The notes beneath the pieces were generated by a model that did no database searches, was not told the origin of the DNA, and saw nothing but the letters and a program-made list of their open reading frames with translations. Shown here piece by piece: positions 25,507 to 33,175 of a stretch of DNA of 50,352 bases. The position numbers and the translations under genes are program-made. The stretch comes from GCA-002282575 sp964416645. GTDB lineage: Bacteria > Pseudomonadota > Gammaproteobacteria > Thiomicrospirales > Thiomicrospiraceae. The first letter of the stretch is position 1, and every line of letters starts with the position of its first letter. Location: positions 1 to 50,352 of the forward strand of contig CAYQEZ010000009.1 in the NCBI GenBank assembly GCA_964416645.1, in the 5' to 3' direction.

Positions 25507-26851
25507 TTTGTTCTTCCGATTTAATTATAGCCTCACCAATAGCGCGCCCCAATATCGGGGGAACTGCATTTCCTATTTGAAATGCTCTTTGCATACGTGT
25601 TCCATGCAAATACCACCATTCAGGAAATGTTTGTAATTTTAATAACTCTTCATCAGTCAAATACTGATGTTCTACCTTTACAGGTGGTGTATCACCTTGT
25701 TTTCTATTTTTTGTTGCCCATTGTTGTCTGTAAAGTTGCTTTTCAGGTACACCCAATGGAGCAAAGGCAAGCTTTGCTCCTTGGTGTGCACCGATTGTTG
25801 GGGAGGGACGATCAAAACTCCATGTGACAGGCTCATCGTGTGGTCTTACTACATTTTTTACCCAAAGTTTTGCTTTGTCGGGATCAAATTTTCCATATAT
25901 TGGATGTGTTCCTGGCCAAAGGGCTTCTCGCATTGTAACCCATGATTTTCTCATTTTTGAATCAAACAAGTCACGCTGATCATTTATACCATTTGGTTTC
26001 CTATGAGTAGGGGTAGGCCAAATGAAGTCCTTACCTTCTATGCTTCCAACTATAAATAATCGTTCGCGAATTTGGGGCGCCCCATAATCAGCAGCGTTTA
26101 GAACTTGGTGACTGCATTTATACCCTAGCTTCTCAAATTCATTGAATATTATTCTCAATGATCCTCCTGGCTCGTTTTTGACTTCCCATTCAGTTTCGTT
26201 GCTCCCGCACTCGGTGCACTTAAGCAACATATTATTGGTTTTAAAGTTTTGCCTTATTTCAAAAGGAGCCAAGTGGATTGAATGACATGAACTACATTTC
26301 TGGTATAGAACATCCGTTTTGGTAAATGTAATGCCTTTTACATTTTCGAACACAAACCATTTAGGGCTGAGATCTTTTACAAGCCGAACAAATTCATAAA
26401 ATAGGTCGCCATTTTTCGTGCAGTCTAGTGATTTTTGCTTGCCAGCTTTGCTGAATGGCTGGCATGGCGGGCCGCCTGCGATACAAAATAACTCATCACC
26501 ATTTAATAGATTTAAAAACTCCATTGAAGATATATTTCGTATATCCCCTTCGACAACAGTGCATTCTTGAAGATGTTGATCTTTATGCTGGTGTTTTTTA
26601 ATGCGCTTAAAGAATAACTCTGCTTCTACCTTGCTTAATCTGTTAAAACATTTTTGGCTCAATGCCTGTTCAATAAAGTCGTCAAGCTCTGATCCCTCCA
26701 AGTGACTTAGCTCTTTATTTTTTCTCAATGTCTCACAAGCATGCGGCTCAAGTTCATTAGCGACCTTTGTAGTAAAACCAGCTTGCTCTAAGCCTAAATC
26801 TAATCCGCCTGCACCAGCGAATAAAGATATCAGTGTTCGTTTCTGTGTCAT
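25496..26851 (-). CDS. DNA (cytosine-5) methyltransferase with zinc-ribbon insertion
   Basis: C5-cytosine methyltransferase, 451 aa. Motif I is FAGAGGLDLGLE (11-22), the catalytic motif IV is GGPPCQPFSKAG with Cys130, motif VI is FENV (168-171), motif VIII is QIRERLFIVG (260-269) and motif X is QIGNAVPPILG (426-436). Two CxxC pairs, C186-x2-C189 and C212-x2-C215, lie between motifs VI and VIII, outside the usual target-recognition region (about 270-400), and look like a zinc ribbon. There is also an extra helical segment at about 50-95. It is paired with the downstream restriction candidate. The gene is AT-rich relative to the core. The target sequence cannot be read from the protein. Confidence 0.93.
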   Translation of the reverse strand: MTQKRTLISLFAGAGGLDLGLEQAGFTTKVANELEPHACETLRKNKELSHLEGSELDDFIEQALSQKCFNRLSKVEAELFFKRIKKHQHKDQHLQECTVVEGDIRNISSMEFLNLLNGDELFCIAGGPPCQPFSKAGKQKSLDCTKNGDLFYEFVRLVKDLSPKWFVFENVKGITFTKTDVLYQKCSSCHSIHLAPFEIRQNFKTNNMLLKCTECGSNETEWEVKNEPGGSLRIIFNEFEKLGYKCSHQVLNAADYGAPQIRERLFIVGSIEGKDFIWPTPTHRKPNGINDQRDLFDSKMRKSWVTMREALWPGTHPIYGKFDPDKAKLWVKNVVRPHDEPVTWSFDRPSPTIGAHQGAKLAFAPLGVPEKQLYRQQWATKNRKQGDTPPVKVEHQYLTDEELLKLQTFPEWWYLHGTRMQRAFQIGNAVPPILGRAIGEAIIKSEEQNDN

Positions 26852-26898
26852 TGGAACTTATCTTTAATTGGATTTTTACTCATAAATACAATTACACG

Positions 26899-26908
26899 GC
26901 AAATTTGC
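26899..26908. promoter_or_regulatory. Palindrome upstream of the methyltransferase gene
   Basis: GCAAATTTGC, a perfect 10-bp palindrome 48 bases before the methyltransferase start. It could be an operator for autoregulation of the restriction-modification genes, but no second copy was seen. The rest of 26852-27086 holds nothing that I can assign. Confidence 0.2.
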
Positions 26909-27086
26909 TGCATAACATAAAATCAAAAGACTCATCACGACCAAAACCCTCGCTTATTCAAAACCTTAATCCTAATGCGCTGACTAATGCCATTCCAATC
27001 ATCAAGTTGATCAAAAAAGAAGTTAGCTTGCTAGAAGGTTAAGCAGTTATAAAGACCGAATATTACTTTCAGAACACAGCGCATGT

Positions 27087-27395
27087 TCAACTCAGCATTT
27101 CCATTAAAATAGGATGCCACTGCTCTTGTGAAACTTCGCCGAATTTAGCTTTTAACCTAATTTTATCAACCGTTCTAATTTGATCGAGTAAGATAAGCCC
27201 ATTTTTGCCACCAATAACCACTTCTGGTCGGCAACCTAAAGGCTGACCTTTTGAAGTAATTGGCGCAATGATGACACGAGGCAAAGCAGCATTCATGTCA
27301 TTAGGGGAAATAATTAAACAAGGTCTTGTTTTCTTAATTTCTGAGCCTAGTGTTGGATCCAGCTCGACCCAATAGATTTCGCCTCGCTTTACCAT
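27087..27395 (-). CDS. mazF: MazF/PemK-type mRNA interferase toxin
   Basis: Toxin of a type II toxin-antitoxin pair; the family cleaves RNA at short sequences. The 102-aa protein begins VKRGEIYWVELDPTLGSE and contains KTRPCLIISPN, IIAPITSKG and the C-terminal LLDQIRTVDKIRL, all standard MazF/PemK blocks carrying the conserved arginines and the Thr/Ser of the active site. It overlaps the 3' end of mazE by 7 bases, as expected for the coupled antitoxin-toxin order. It lies inside the accessory block between the methyltransferase and an ATPase gene. Confidence 0.93.
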   Translation of the reverse strand: MVKRGEIYWVELDPTLGSEIKKTRPCLIISPNDMNAALPRVIIAPITSKGQPLGCRPEVVIGGKNGLILLDQIRTVDKIRLKAKFGEVSQEQWHPILMEMLS

Positions 27396-27628
27396 TCCCA
27401 GTCTTCCTGCTCACTGTCCAAAGTTTTCATGTTGGCCAGTGGCACATCATCTTGATCAGGGTCGTAGCGATCGAACCAACCTTGTCTACTCTGACGAATG
27501 GGCTTTAAATACAATGCTCCGTCTTTAATAGACATTTCAAGCGCATTTTCAATATGAAGCTGCTCGATCATCACAGAAGGAATGATAACGCCTCTTGAGT
27601 TTCCGATTTGCCTTAAGATCACTTGCAT
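27389..27628 (-). CDS. mazE: MazE-type (AbrB fold) antitoxin
   Basis: Antitoxin partner of mazF. The N-terminal swapped-hairpin AbrB/SpoVT-like domain is seen in VILRQIGNSRGVIIPSVMIEQL. The acidic C-terminus (DRYDPDQDD to EQEDWEW) is the part that wraps the toxin. I chose the ATG at 27628 (79 aa) rather than a TTG two codons upstream, because GGTGG lies 6 bases before the ATG. A promoter and a 7-bp inverted-repeat operator lie just upstream, consistent with autoregulation by the MazEF complex. Confidence 0.9.
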   Translation of the reverse strand: MQVILRQIGNSRGVIIPSVMIEQLHIENALEMSIKDGALYLKPIRQSRQGWFDRYDPDQDDVPLANMKTLDSEQEDWEW

Positions 27629-27640
27629 AGCCAACCACCC

Positions 27641-27693
27641 AATAGTAATAACATTGTTAAAACAATACTATTTCATCACTTATGATTTGTCAA
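27641..27693 (-). promoter_or_regulatory. mazEF promoter and overlapping inverted-repeat operator
   Basis: On the minus strand TTGACA (27693-27688) is followed after 17 bases by TAGTAT (27670-27665). The inverted repeat AATAGTA/TACTATT (27641-27647 and 27666-27672) covers the -10 element, with a nested near-palindrome TTGTTTTAACAA. This layout fits repression by the antitoxin complex. Confidence 0.65.
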
Positions 27694-27802
27694 TTTAGAA
27701 GATTTTTTTGGCTTCTCTTGTTTAGCCAACTAAGACAAGTTCCAAGTTAACTGGGTAAAACAAGGAGCAATAATGCTGCTGAAACCATCATCTTGTCTAC
27801 AA

Positions 27803-28879
27803 TTAGTTAGCAAGATTTCGGATCAGCCACTCACGAAAAAAAGGATCTGTCATCTGTTTTTCATCGTTTAAGACGGCTTCATTTTTTAGCTCTTTAATCA
27901 TCTGACTTTTGTACGACAAACTTACCGCTTCACTAACCGAATCTAATCCAATCAGTGTTTTGAGCACATAACCCTTGTGCTTTTTGACGTTAATTTTATC
28001 CCACTCAACTTCAAAAAACGCGTTGTTATCTCGCAGAATTTTTTGAATGGCATCATCAACCAAAGCAACTGAGACATGAGGGCTGTCGTCAAGGTAAGCT
28101 AATACATAGGCTTCTTGTATCAGTTTAATGAAATAATAAGGATGACCTTTAGTGGTATCAACGATTTTAACCGCAGCGGCATCATTGAATGTGGTGCCAT
28201 CAATACTGAGAACTTTTGCAAATGCCAAGCATTGATCCGCATCTAACAGCGGTAAATTCATAATCGAAGCAAAGTTAAAGAAAGCGTTAGATTTATCCAA
28301 AAACACTTTATTCATCACGCTGGTTTGAGAACCAGCAAAAATATAACTGACGTGTTGATGTGTTTGAAAATAAGCGCGTAGTTTTTTAACAATATCCTCG
28401 CCAAAACGCTCAATATCACCAAACTCGTCCATAAATACAATGGCGCGTTTCTTTTGCTTTTGTGCAAACAAATCAGGCAATTGAAAGGCTTTCTTCATCA
28501 GTTCAGCTTCAGATGGCTCACGAAGTAAGTCATAGCCTATTTTGACAAATTCCGTATCGAGCTTGAAACGAGAAACAATATCTAACACATTGTCTTTAGC
28601 AGACTTTACAAAGCTAGACACGCCATGACTTTGATATACCGCATCAATGAGCAAATGGCACAACTCACGAATATTGGAAGCCGCAAAAATATCTAACTTG
28701 ATGATGAGATAGTCATCCTTAAGGTCATCTAGCACGGCATTAACCGTTGTTGTCTTACCATATCGACGCGGCGCAACAATAGCACAGTGCTGACCCATTT
28801 TGATGTAGGATTTAATGGTCTTGATTTCTTTATCTCGCCCAACGACGATGGTAGACAGTCCGCCTGCATTGATTCGCAT
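27803..28879 (-). CDS. P-loop ATPase of the ATPase_2 (archaeal-type AAA) family
   Basis: STAND/AAA-like ATPase, 358 aa, of a family common in mobile and defence regions and without a settled function. After the VGRDKEI motif (13-19), Walker A APRRYGKT is at residues 36-43. Walker B RAIVFMDEF is at 145-153 and sensor segment FAGSQTS at 181-187. The C-terminal part (about 285-358) is probably a winged-helix domain. There is no partner nuclease of the DUF234 type in the same frame. It is transcribed with mazEF and the restriction genes but has its own promoter region with four repeated heptamers. Confidence 0.85.
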   Translation of the reverse strand: MRINAGGLSTIVVGRDKEIKTIKSYIKMGQHCAIVAPRRYGKTTTVNAVLDDLKDDYLIIKLDIFAASNIRELCHLLIDAVYQSHGVSSFVKSAKDNVLDIVSRFKLDTEFVKIGYDLLREPSEAELMKKAFQLPDLFAQKQKKRAIVFMDEFGDIERFGEDIVKKLRAYFQTHQHVSYIFAGSQTSVMNKVFLDKSNAFFNFASIMNLPLLDADQCLAFAKVLSIDGTTFNDAAAVKIVDTTKGHPYYFIKLIQEAYVLAYLDDSPHVSVALVDDAIQKILRDNNAFFEVEWDKINVKKHKGYVLKTLIGLDSVSEAVSLSYKSQMIKELKNEAVLNDEKQMTDPFFREWLIRNLAN

Positions 28880-28889
28880 CGTTCACCTA

Positions 28890-28937
28890 TGTTTATCTAT
28901 TCACATAAACACTATAACACATAAACAAACTGTTTAT
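28890..28937 (-). promoter_or_regulatory. Promoter with four TGTTTAT heptamers upstream of the ATPase gene
   Basis: The heptamer TGTTTAT or its complement ATAAACA occurs at 28890-28896, 28905-28911, 28921-28927 and 28931-28937. On the minus strand an extended -10, TGTTATAGT (28920-28912), sits between two of them. The pattern suggests cooperative binding of a regulator over the promoter. Confidence 0.5.
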
Positions 28938-29019
28938 TAAATTTAATAAATAAAGATTGGGTTTGGTCAGACTGTAAGATGTTATTGCAGATTTAGCCAT
29001 TAGCGTTTCACGACATCAC

Positions 29020-29574
29020 CTACTTCGCCAACCAAGGCCAAGCTGCTCTCACATACTGCACCATCGACCAAATGGTTAAAATCGCTGCCAAATAAAGTAG
29101 CCACTCACCGACAACCAACGACCAAGACAAATTCCATGTCAGCATACCAATCGCCACTAGCTGAAACACAGTTTTGGCTTTGCCCAGCCATGAAACGGCG
29201 ACCGCCGCTCTCGCTTGCAGTTCTGCCATCCATTCTCGTAATGCCGATACACTGATTTCACGCATGATAATGACCAACGACGCCAAGGTAATCCACCAAT
29301 TATCCAGGCTAGAAACCAATAATACTAAAGCCGCTGACACCATCAACTTATCTGCAACGGGATCCAAAAAAGCACCTAATGCCGATTGCACTTCCCATTT
29401 ACGCGCCAGCCAGCCATCTAATAAATCGGTAATGGCGGCAACGGTAAATAAGCCAGCAGCCCACCAACGCTCACCATCGCCTTCTAGCCAAAACAACAGC
29501 ACGAAAGCTGGAATCGCTATGATACGAAACCAAGTCAACCACATTGGGATTTGCTGTTTGAGTGGGAACAACAC
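29020..29574 (-). CDS. pgsA: CDP-diacylglycerol-glycerol-3-phosphate 3-phosphatidyltransferase
   Basis: Inner-membrane enzyme that makes phosphatidylglycerophosphate, the precursor of phosphatidylglycerol and cardiolipin. The CDP-alcohol phosphotransferase motif is complete: Asp53-Gly54-x2-Ala57-Arg58, Gly67, Asp71 and Asp75, with Asp50 in front. Hydrophobic segments are at about 17-30, 38-50, 75-90 and 130-175. The length of 184 aa is normal. A second Met (residue 11) gives a slightly shorter form. It is downstream of uvrC on the same strand, as in E. coli, but with a HugZ-like gene in between. Confidence 0.95.
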   Translation of the reverse strand: MLFPLKQQIPMWLTWFRIIAIPAFVLLFWLEGDGERWWAAGLFTVAAITDLLDGWLARKWEVQSALGAFLDPVADKLMVSAALVLLVSSLDNWWITLASLVIIMREISVSALREWMAELQARAAVAVSWLGKAKTVFQLVAIGMLTWNLSWSLVVGEWLLYLAAILTIWSMVQYVRAAWPWLAK

Positions 29575-29617
29575 GACGCACTTCTCTTTTAATTAATGAA
29601 TTACCTATCGGTCAATT

Positions 29618-30127
29618 TTAGCACAGTTGTTCGGCACTGAAATGATAAGTCTGCGCGAAGCCACGCACATAGGTGGCTTGCATGGGTGTGAGTTCAAATA
29701 GATGAAAATCGGTTAGCGCTCTTAAGGTTCGCATCATTTTTCCTAGCTTCTGCTCGAAAGCATCCATGAATTGCACCCATGCTTGCGTTTCTCTGGCAAT
29801 CAGTTCCGCACGGCAACGAATCATGCTGCGCTGACGACGAAATAAGTTGGCTGGCATTTCGGGTTCAATAAACAACAAGCTCAGATTAGGCGTCTGCATG
29901 ATATTTTGCGTGTGTGCCGCCAACGCAGAAATATAAATATAAAAGCGACCATTCAGCTGTAACGTAGGTGCATAACTGGCATCAGCGAAGCCATCTGCAT
30001 TGGTCGTCGCCAGCATCACGCTGTTAAAACTTTGGTTAAAAGCATGAAATTCAGACAAAGCTTCTTCTGCTGTCAACTTAGGCGCAATCAAGGCGGATTC
30101 AGCTGGCTCGATCATATTGCTATTCAT
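29618..30127 (-). CDS. HugZ/HutZ-like pyridoxamine 5'-phosphate oxidase-fold protein
   Basis: Split-barrel flavin/heme-binding protein. The N-terminal half (SVMLATTNADGFADASYAPTL, then GRFYIYISALAAHTQNI) is typical of the pyridoxamine-oxidase-like fold. The C-terminal TYVRGFAQTYHFS resembles the heme-related segment of HugZ/HutZ proteins, which act in heme use. I chose the ATG at 30127 (169 aa), with GGAG 7 bases upstream, over a GTG four codons earlier. It lies between uvrC and pgsA on the same strand. Heme-related function is family inference; no heme-uptake genes are nearby. Confidence 0.75.
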   Translation of the reverse strand: MNSNMIEPAESALIAPKLTAEEALSEFHAFNQSFNSVMLATTNADGFADASYAPTLQLNGRFYIYISALAAHTQNIMQTPNLSLLFIEPEMPANLFRRQRSMIRCRAELIARETQAWVQFMDAFEQKLGKMMRTLRALTDFHLFELTPMQATYVRGFAQTYHFSAEQLC

Positions 30128-30143
30128 TGAATTCTCCACTCAC

Positions 30144-31991
30144 TCATGTATTTTCAACCTGTCCTGAATGAAAATAGCCATAAACGGCTTCCGCTTGTTT
30201 TTGCGTCACGCCTTCAATTGTGGCTAATTGTTCCACCGTCGCGGCTTTAATGGCACTGACATTACCCAGTTTGCGTAACAGTCGTTGCCGCGTTTTCGGA
30301 CCGATACCCGAAATTTCTTGTAAACCTGACGCTAAACTGGTTTTGCGTTTATTGCGTTGTCCTGTAATGGCAAATCGATGGGCTTCGTCACGAATACGTT
30401 GCAACAAATGCGCCACGGCATGATCGGGCGGTAATTGCACACCTTCGCCATCACCGACTTGATAAAAGGTTTCCAAGCCTGCTTTGCGCCCTTCGCCTTT
30501 GGCAATCGACATCAGCATCACTTGATTTAGCAAACCCAGTTCCTGCAACTGTTGTTGGGCTTGCGCTAATTGTGTCTTGCCACCATCTACAATCAACAAG
30601 TCGGGTAAGTTTCCCGTTTGAATACCGCTTTTGAGCCGACGAGACAACACCTGACGCATGGCAGCGGGATCATCACCAGGGGTAATGCCGCTAATATTGT
30701 AACGCCGATAATCGGCTTTACTCGGTGTTCCATTCATAAACACCACGCAAGAAGCCACCGTATTCGTGCCTTGCAAATGTGAAATATCGAAACACTCCAT
30801 GCGTATCGGTAAACGCGGTAAATTCAGTACTTCTTTTAATTGGGTTAACAAACGTAACTGTTGCGCTTCATCGACAGCGACACCATTCAACGCCTGCTTG
30901 CCATTATTTTCGGCCAATTCTAGCCAGCGTTTGGCATCCCCTCTCGGTGCAGTGACCAAATACACCTGATAACCCGCTTGCCAGGCAAACCAAGCCTTTA
31001 AGCCCTCTAAATCATCAGGAACACAACCTAGGATAATACGTTTGGGAATTTCCCGTCCTGCATAGTGTTGCAGTAAAAATGCCGCCAAGACTAAAGCGGG
31101 TTCCGAAAATTGCGCGTGCTTGGGAAAATGACTGCTCGAACCCCATAAGTTACCGTTACGAATCATTAATAATTGTGCCACCACCCGACCCGATTCATCT
31201 TGCACCAGCGTCACCACATCAGCATCCTCATCACGACTGACAGAGACAAACTGTTTAGCCTGCACGCTTTTCAGTAATTCGATTTGATCGCGCAACGCCG
31301 CCGCCTGTTCAAACTCCAAGGCTTCAGCCGCTTGCAACATTTGTGTTTGCTTGCTCTCGATGACCTGCGCACTTTTCCCTTCTAAAAAAGCCAGCGTATC
31401 ATTCACATCTTGGGCATAGGCTTCTTTGCTAATAAAACCAGTACAAGGTGCGGTACATCGCTTAATTTGATACTGCAAACAGGGTCGTGAACGGTTACGA
31501 TAGAAACTGTCGCTACACTGGCGCACGGGGAAAATTTTCTGTAGCGTGTTTAAGGTTTCATAAACGGCAGGACTACTGGGAAAAGGGCCAAACAAGCGCC
31601 CTTCTTTTTTACGACTGCCGCGATAAAAGTAAAGCCCTGGAAAGTCGTGCTGCGTGGTGACATACAAATAAGGATAGGATTTATCATCACGGAAAATAAT
31701 GTTGTAACGCGGATTGTGCTTTTTAATCAGCGTGTATTCAAGAATAAAGGCTTCAGCCTCAGTATTGGTCAGCATTAACTCAACACGTACCACTTGCGCC
31801 ACCATAGTGCGCGTTTTGGAATGATCGTGATGACGCACAAAATAACTGCTCACGCGACGCTTCAGGTTTTTCGCTTTACCAACATAAATCACCTGATCTT
31901 CGCTGTTAAACATTAAATAACAGCCCGATGATTCAGGTAAGGTCTGTAAGAAATGGCTTAAATCGAAAGCTGGCTTGGGAGTTTCAGTCAT
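30144..31991 (-). CDS. uvrC: Excinuclease ABC subunit C
   Basis: Nuclease subunit of nucleotide-excision repair that makes both incisions. The N-terminal GIY-YIG domain contains GCYLMF (23-28) and VIYVGKAKNLKRRV (34-47). The UVR domain is LEFEQAAALRDQIELL (about 208-223). The C-terminal endonuclease half has MECFDISHLQGT and the LLIVDGGKTQL segment with the catalytic aspartates. The tandem helix-hairpin-helix at the C-terminus contains ISGIGPKTRQRLLRKLG. The length of 615 aa is normal. It heads the uvrC-hugZ-pgsA run and is divergent from the S49 peptidase gene. Confidence 0.98.
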   Translation of the reverse strand: MTETPKPAFDLSHFLQTLPESSGCYLMFNSEDQVIYVGKAKNLKRRVSSYFVRHHDHSKTRTMVAQVVRVELMLTNTEAEAFILEYTLIKKHNPRYNIIFRDDKSYPYLYVTTQHDFPGLYFYRGSRKKEGRLFGPFPSSPAVYETLNTLQKIFPVRQCSDSFYRNRSRPCLQYQIKRCTAPCTGFISKEAYAQDVNDTLAFLEGKSAQVIESKQTQMLQAAEALEFEQAAALRDQIELLKSVQAKQFVSVSRDEDADVVTLVQDESGRVVAQLLMIRNGNLWGSSSHFPKHAQFSEPALVLAAFLLQHYAGREIPKRIILGCVPDDLEGLKAWFAWQAGYQVYLVTAPRGDAKRWLELAENNGKQALNGVAVDEAQQLRLLTQLKEVLNLPRLPIRMECFDISHLQGTNTVASCVVFMNGTPSKADYRRYNISGITPGDDPAAMRQVLSRRLKSGIQTGNLPDLLIVDGGKTQLAQAQQQLQELGLLNQVMLMSIAKGEGRKAGLETFYQVGDGEGVQLPPDHAVAHLLQRIRDEAHRFAITGQRNKRKTSLASGLQEISGIGPKTRQRLLRKLGNVSAIKAATVEQLATIEGVTQKQAEAVYGYFHSGQVENT

Positions 31992-32002
31992 CTCAAATAG
32001 GC

Positions 32003-32032
32003 TTGGTTGTTTAGGGAAATATCCAGTATTAT
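32003..32032 (+). promoter_or_regulatory. Possible promoter for the S49 peptidase gene
   Basis: TTGGTT (32003-32008), 18-base spacer, TATTAT (32027-32032), in the 76-bp space between divergent uvrC and the peptidase gene. Moderate matches to sigma-70 hexamers. Confidence 0.4.
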
Positions 32033-32067
32033 AACGCCTTTATTTAAGTAGATTAGGATTGACCATA

Positions 32068-33015
32068 ATGTCTGACGAAAACAACTCACCAGCGATGAAT
32101 AAGCTGGCTGATGCTGCTGCTAATTATGTCAATAGTGAACGCCGTAGTCGTTGGTTTGGTAACTTCATGAAGTTGGCGATTGGTGTCTATTTAATTGGCA
32201 GTGTGGTTATTCTAAGCCAAGGCTTTAATGGCAGTATGGAAGATGAAAGTCAAAAACCCCATGTCGCTGTGGTGAGTATCACGGGTGCGATTATGCCGGA
32301 AACCGAAACCAGTGCCGATGCTATTATTCCACAACTAGAAGAAGCGTTTAACAACAAAAATAGTAAAGGCATTATTCTGAATGTGAACTCACCTGGTGGT
32401 TCAGCGGTACAGTCCGGGGTAATTTATGATGAAATTAAACGTCTAAAAGCATTACATCCTGAAAAGCAAATTGTTACCGTGGCACAAGATCTCTGTGCTT
32501 CTGGCTGTTATTACATTGCTAGTGCGACCGATAAAATCTATGCCGACAAAGCCAGTATTGTCGGTTCAATCGGTGTGCGTTTCGATGGTTTTGGTGTCAC
32601 GGAATTAATGAAAAAAATGGGCATTGAAAATCGCTCCTTGGTCGCGGGCGAACATAAACGCTTGTTAGATCCTTTTAGCCCAGCCGACAAAGAAGCGCAA
32701 GAGCACCTTCAAAAACACGTGTTGACTCGCACCCATGAGCAGTTCAAAAAAGCGGTGCGTGACGGTCGTGGTGAGCGCTTGAAAGAAAACAAAGACCTAT
32801 TTACGGGCTTAGTCTGGATTGGTGATGAAGCTGTTGACATGGGTTTAATTGATGGTCTAGGTGACATTCGCCATGCAGCCCGTAGCGAATTTGATAACGA
32901 CAATCTGCTTGATTATGCTCCTGAACTGAGCGTTTTTGATAAGCTAGCTAAAGGCATTGGTGCTGAAGTCTCACTAAGATTACAACAAGCGAGCCAAGCG
33001 AGTTTGAAGTTCTGA
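32068..33015 (+). CDS. S49 family signal peptide peptidase (SppA-like), short form
   Basis: Membrane-anchored serine protease that digests cleaved signal peptides. A single transmembrane helix is at about residues 34-52. The S49 motif NVNSPGGSAVQSG is at 105-117. The catalytic Ser146 lies in LCASGCYYIASA and the likely general base Lys197 in VAGEHKRLLDP, matching the Ser-Lys dyad of the short single-domain SppA. The length is 315 aa. The ATG at 32068 was chosen because AGGA lies 9 bases upstream; a TTG three codons earlier is less likely. It is followed by purM after 160 bases. Confidence 0.9.
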   Translation: MSDENNSPAMNKLADAAANYVNSERRSRWFGNFMKLAIGVYLIGSVVILSQGFNGSMEDESQKPHVAVVSITGAIMPETETSADAIIPQLEEAFNNKNSKGIILNVNSPGGSAVQSGVIYDEIKRLKALHPEKQIVTVAQDLCASGCYYIASATDKIYADKASIVGSIGVRFDGFGVTELMKKMGIENRSLVAGEHKRLLDPFSPADKEAQEHLQKHVLTRTHEQFKKAVRDGRGERLKENKDLFTGLVWIGDEAVDMGLIDGLGDIRHAARSEFDNDNLLDYAPELSVFDKLAKGIGAEVSLRLQQASQASLKF

Positions 33016-33044
33016 AAGACAAGCCGCACTCAATAAACAAATTC

Positions 33045-33053
33045 TGTTAAAAT
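33045..33053 (+). promoter_or_regulatory. Extended -10 promoter for purM
   Basis: TGTTAAAAT (extended TGn plus TAAAAT) lies 122 bases before the purM start. No good -35 is present. A long leader would result; no PurR-type palindrome or known riboswitch fold was recognised in it. Confidence 0.35.
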
Positions 33054-33175
33054 AGTGCCCATAATTGTGCTTGAGCTGGTTTAACACCCTATATCAAGCA
33101 AACTAGATACAGCAAGAATAAGTAATAAACGGATGATTAACAGAATTGTCCGCCGTTAGTAGAAAAGGATTAAGC

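Noticed and set aside
26833..27042. Plus-strand frame of 69 codons between the methyltransferase and mazF
   Set aside because: It begins inside the methyltransferase gene on the opposite strand, and the composition is not clearly coding. The last 35 codons look somewhat protein-like (PNALTNAIPIIKLIKKEVSLL), so a gene remnant is possible but not supported.
33016..33175. Leader of purM considered as a purine riboswitch
   Set aside because: No three-way-junction core or conserved purine-riboswitch bases were seen.
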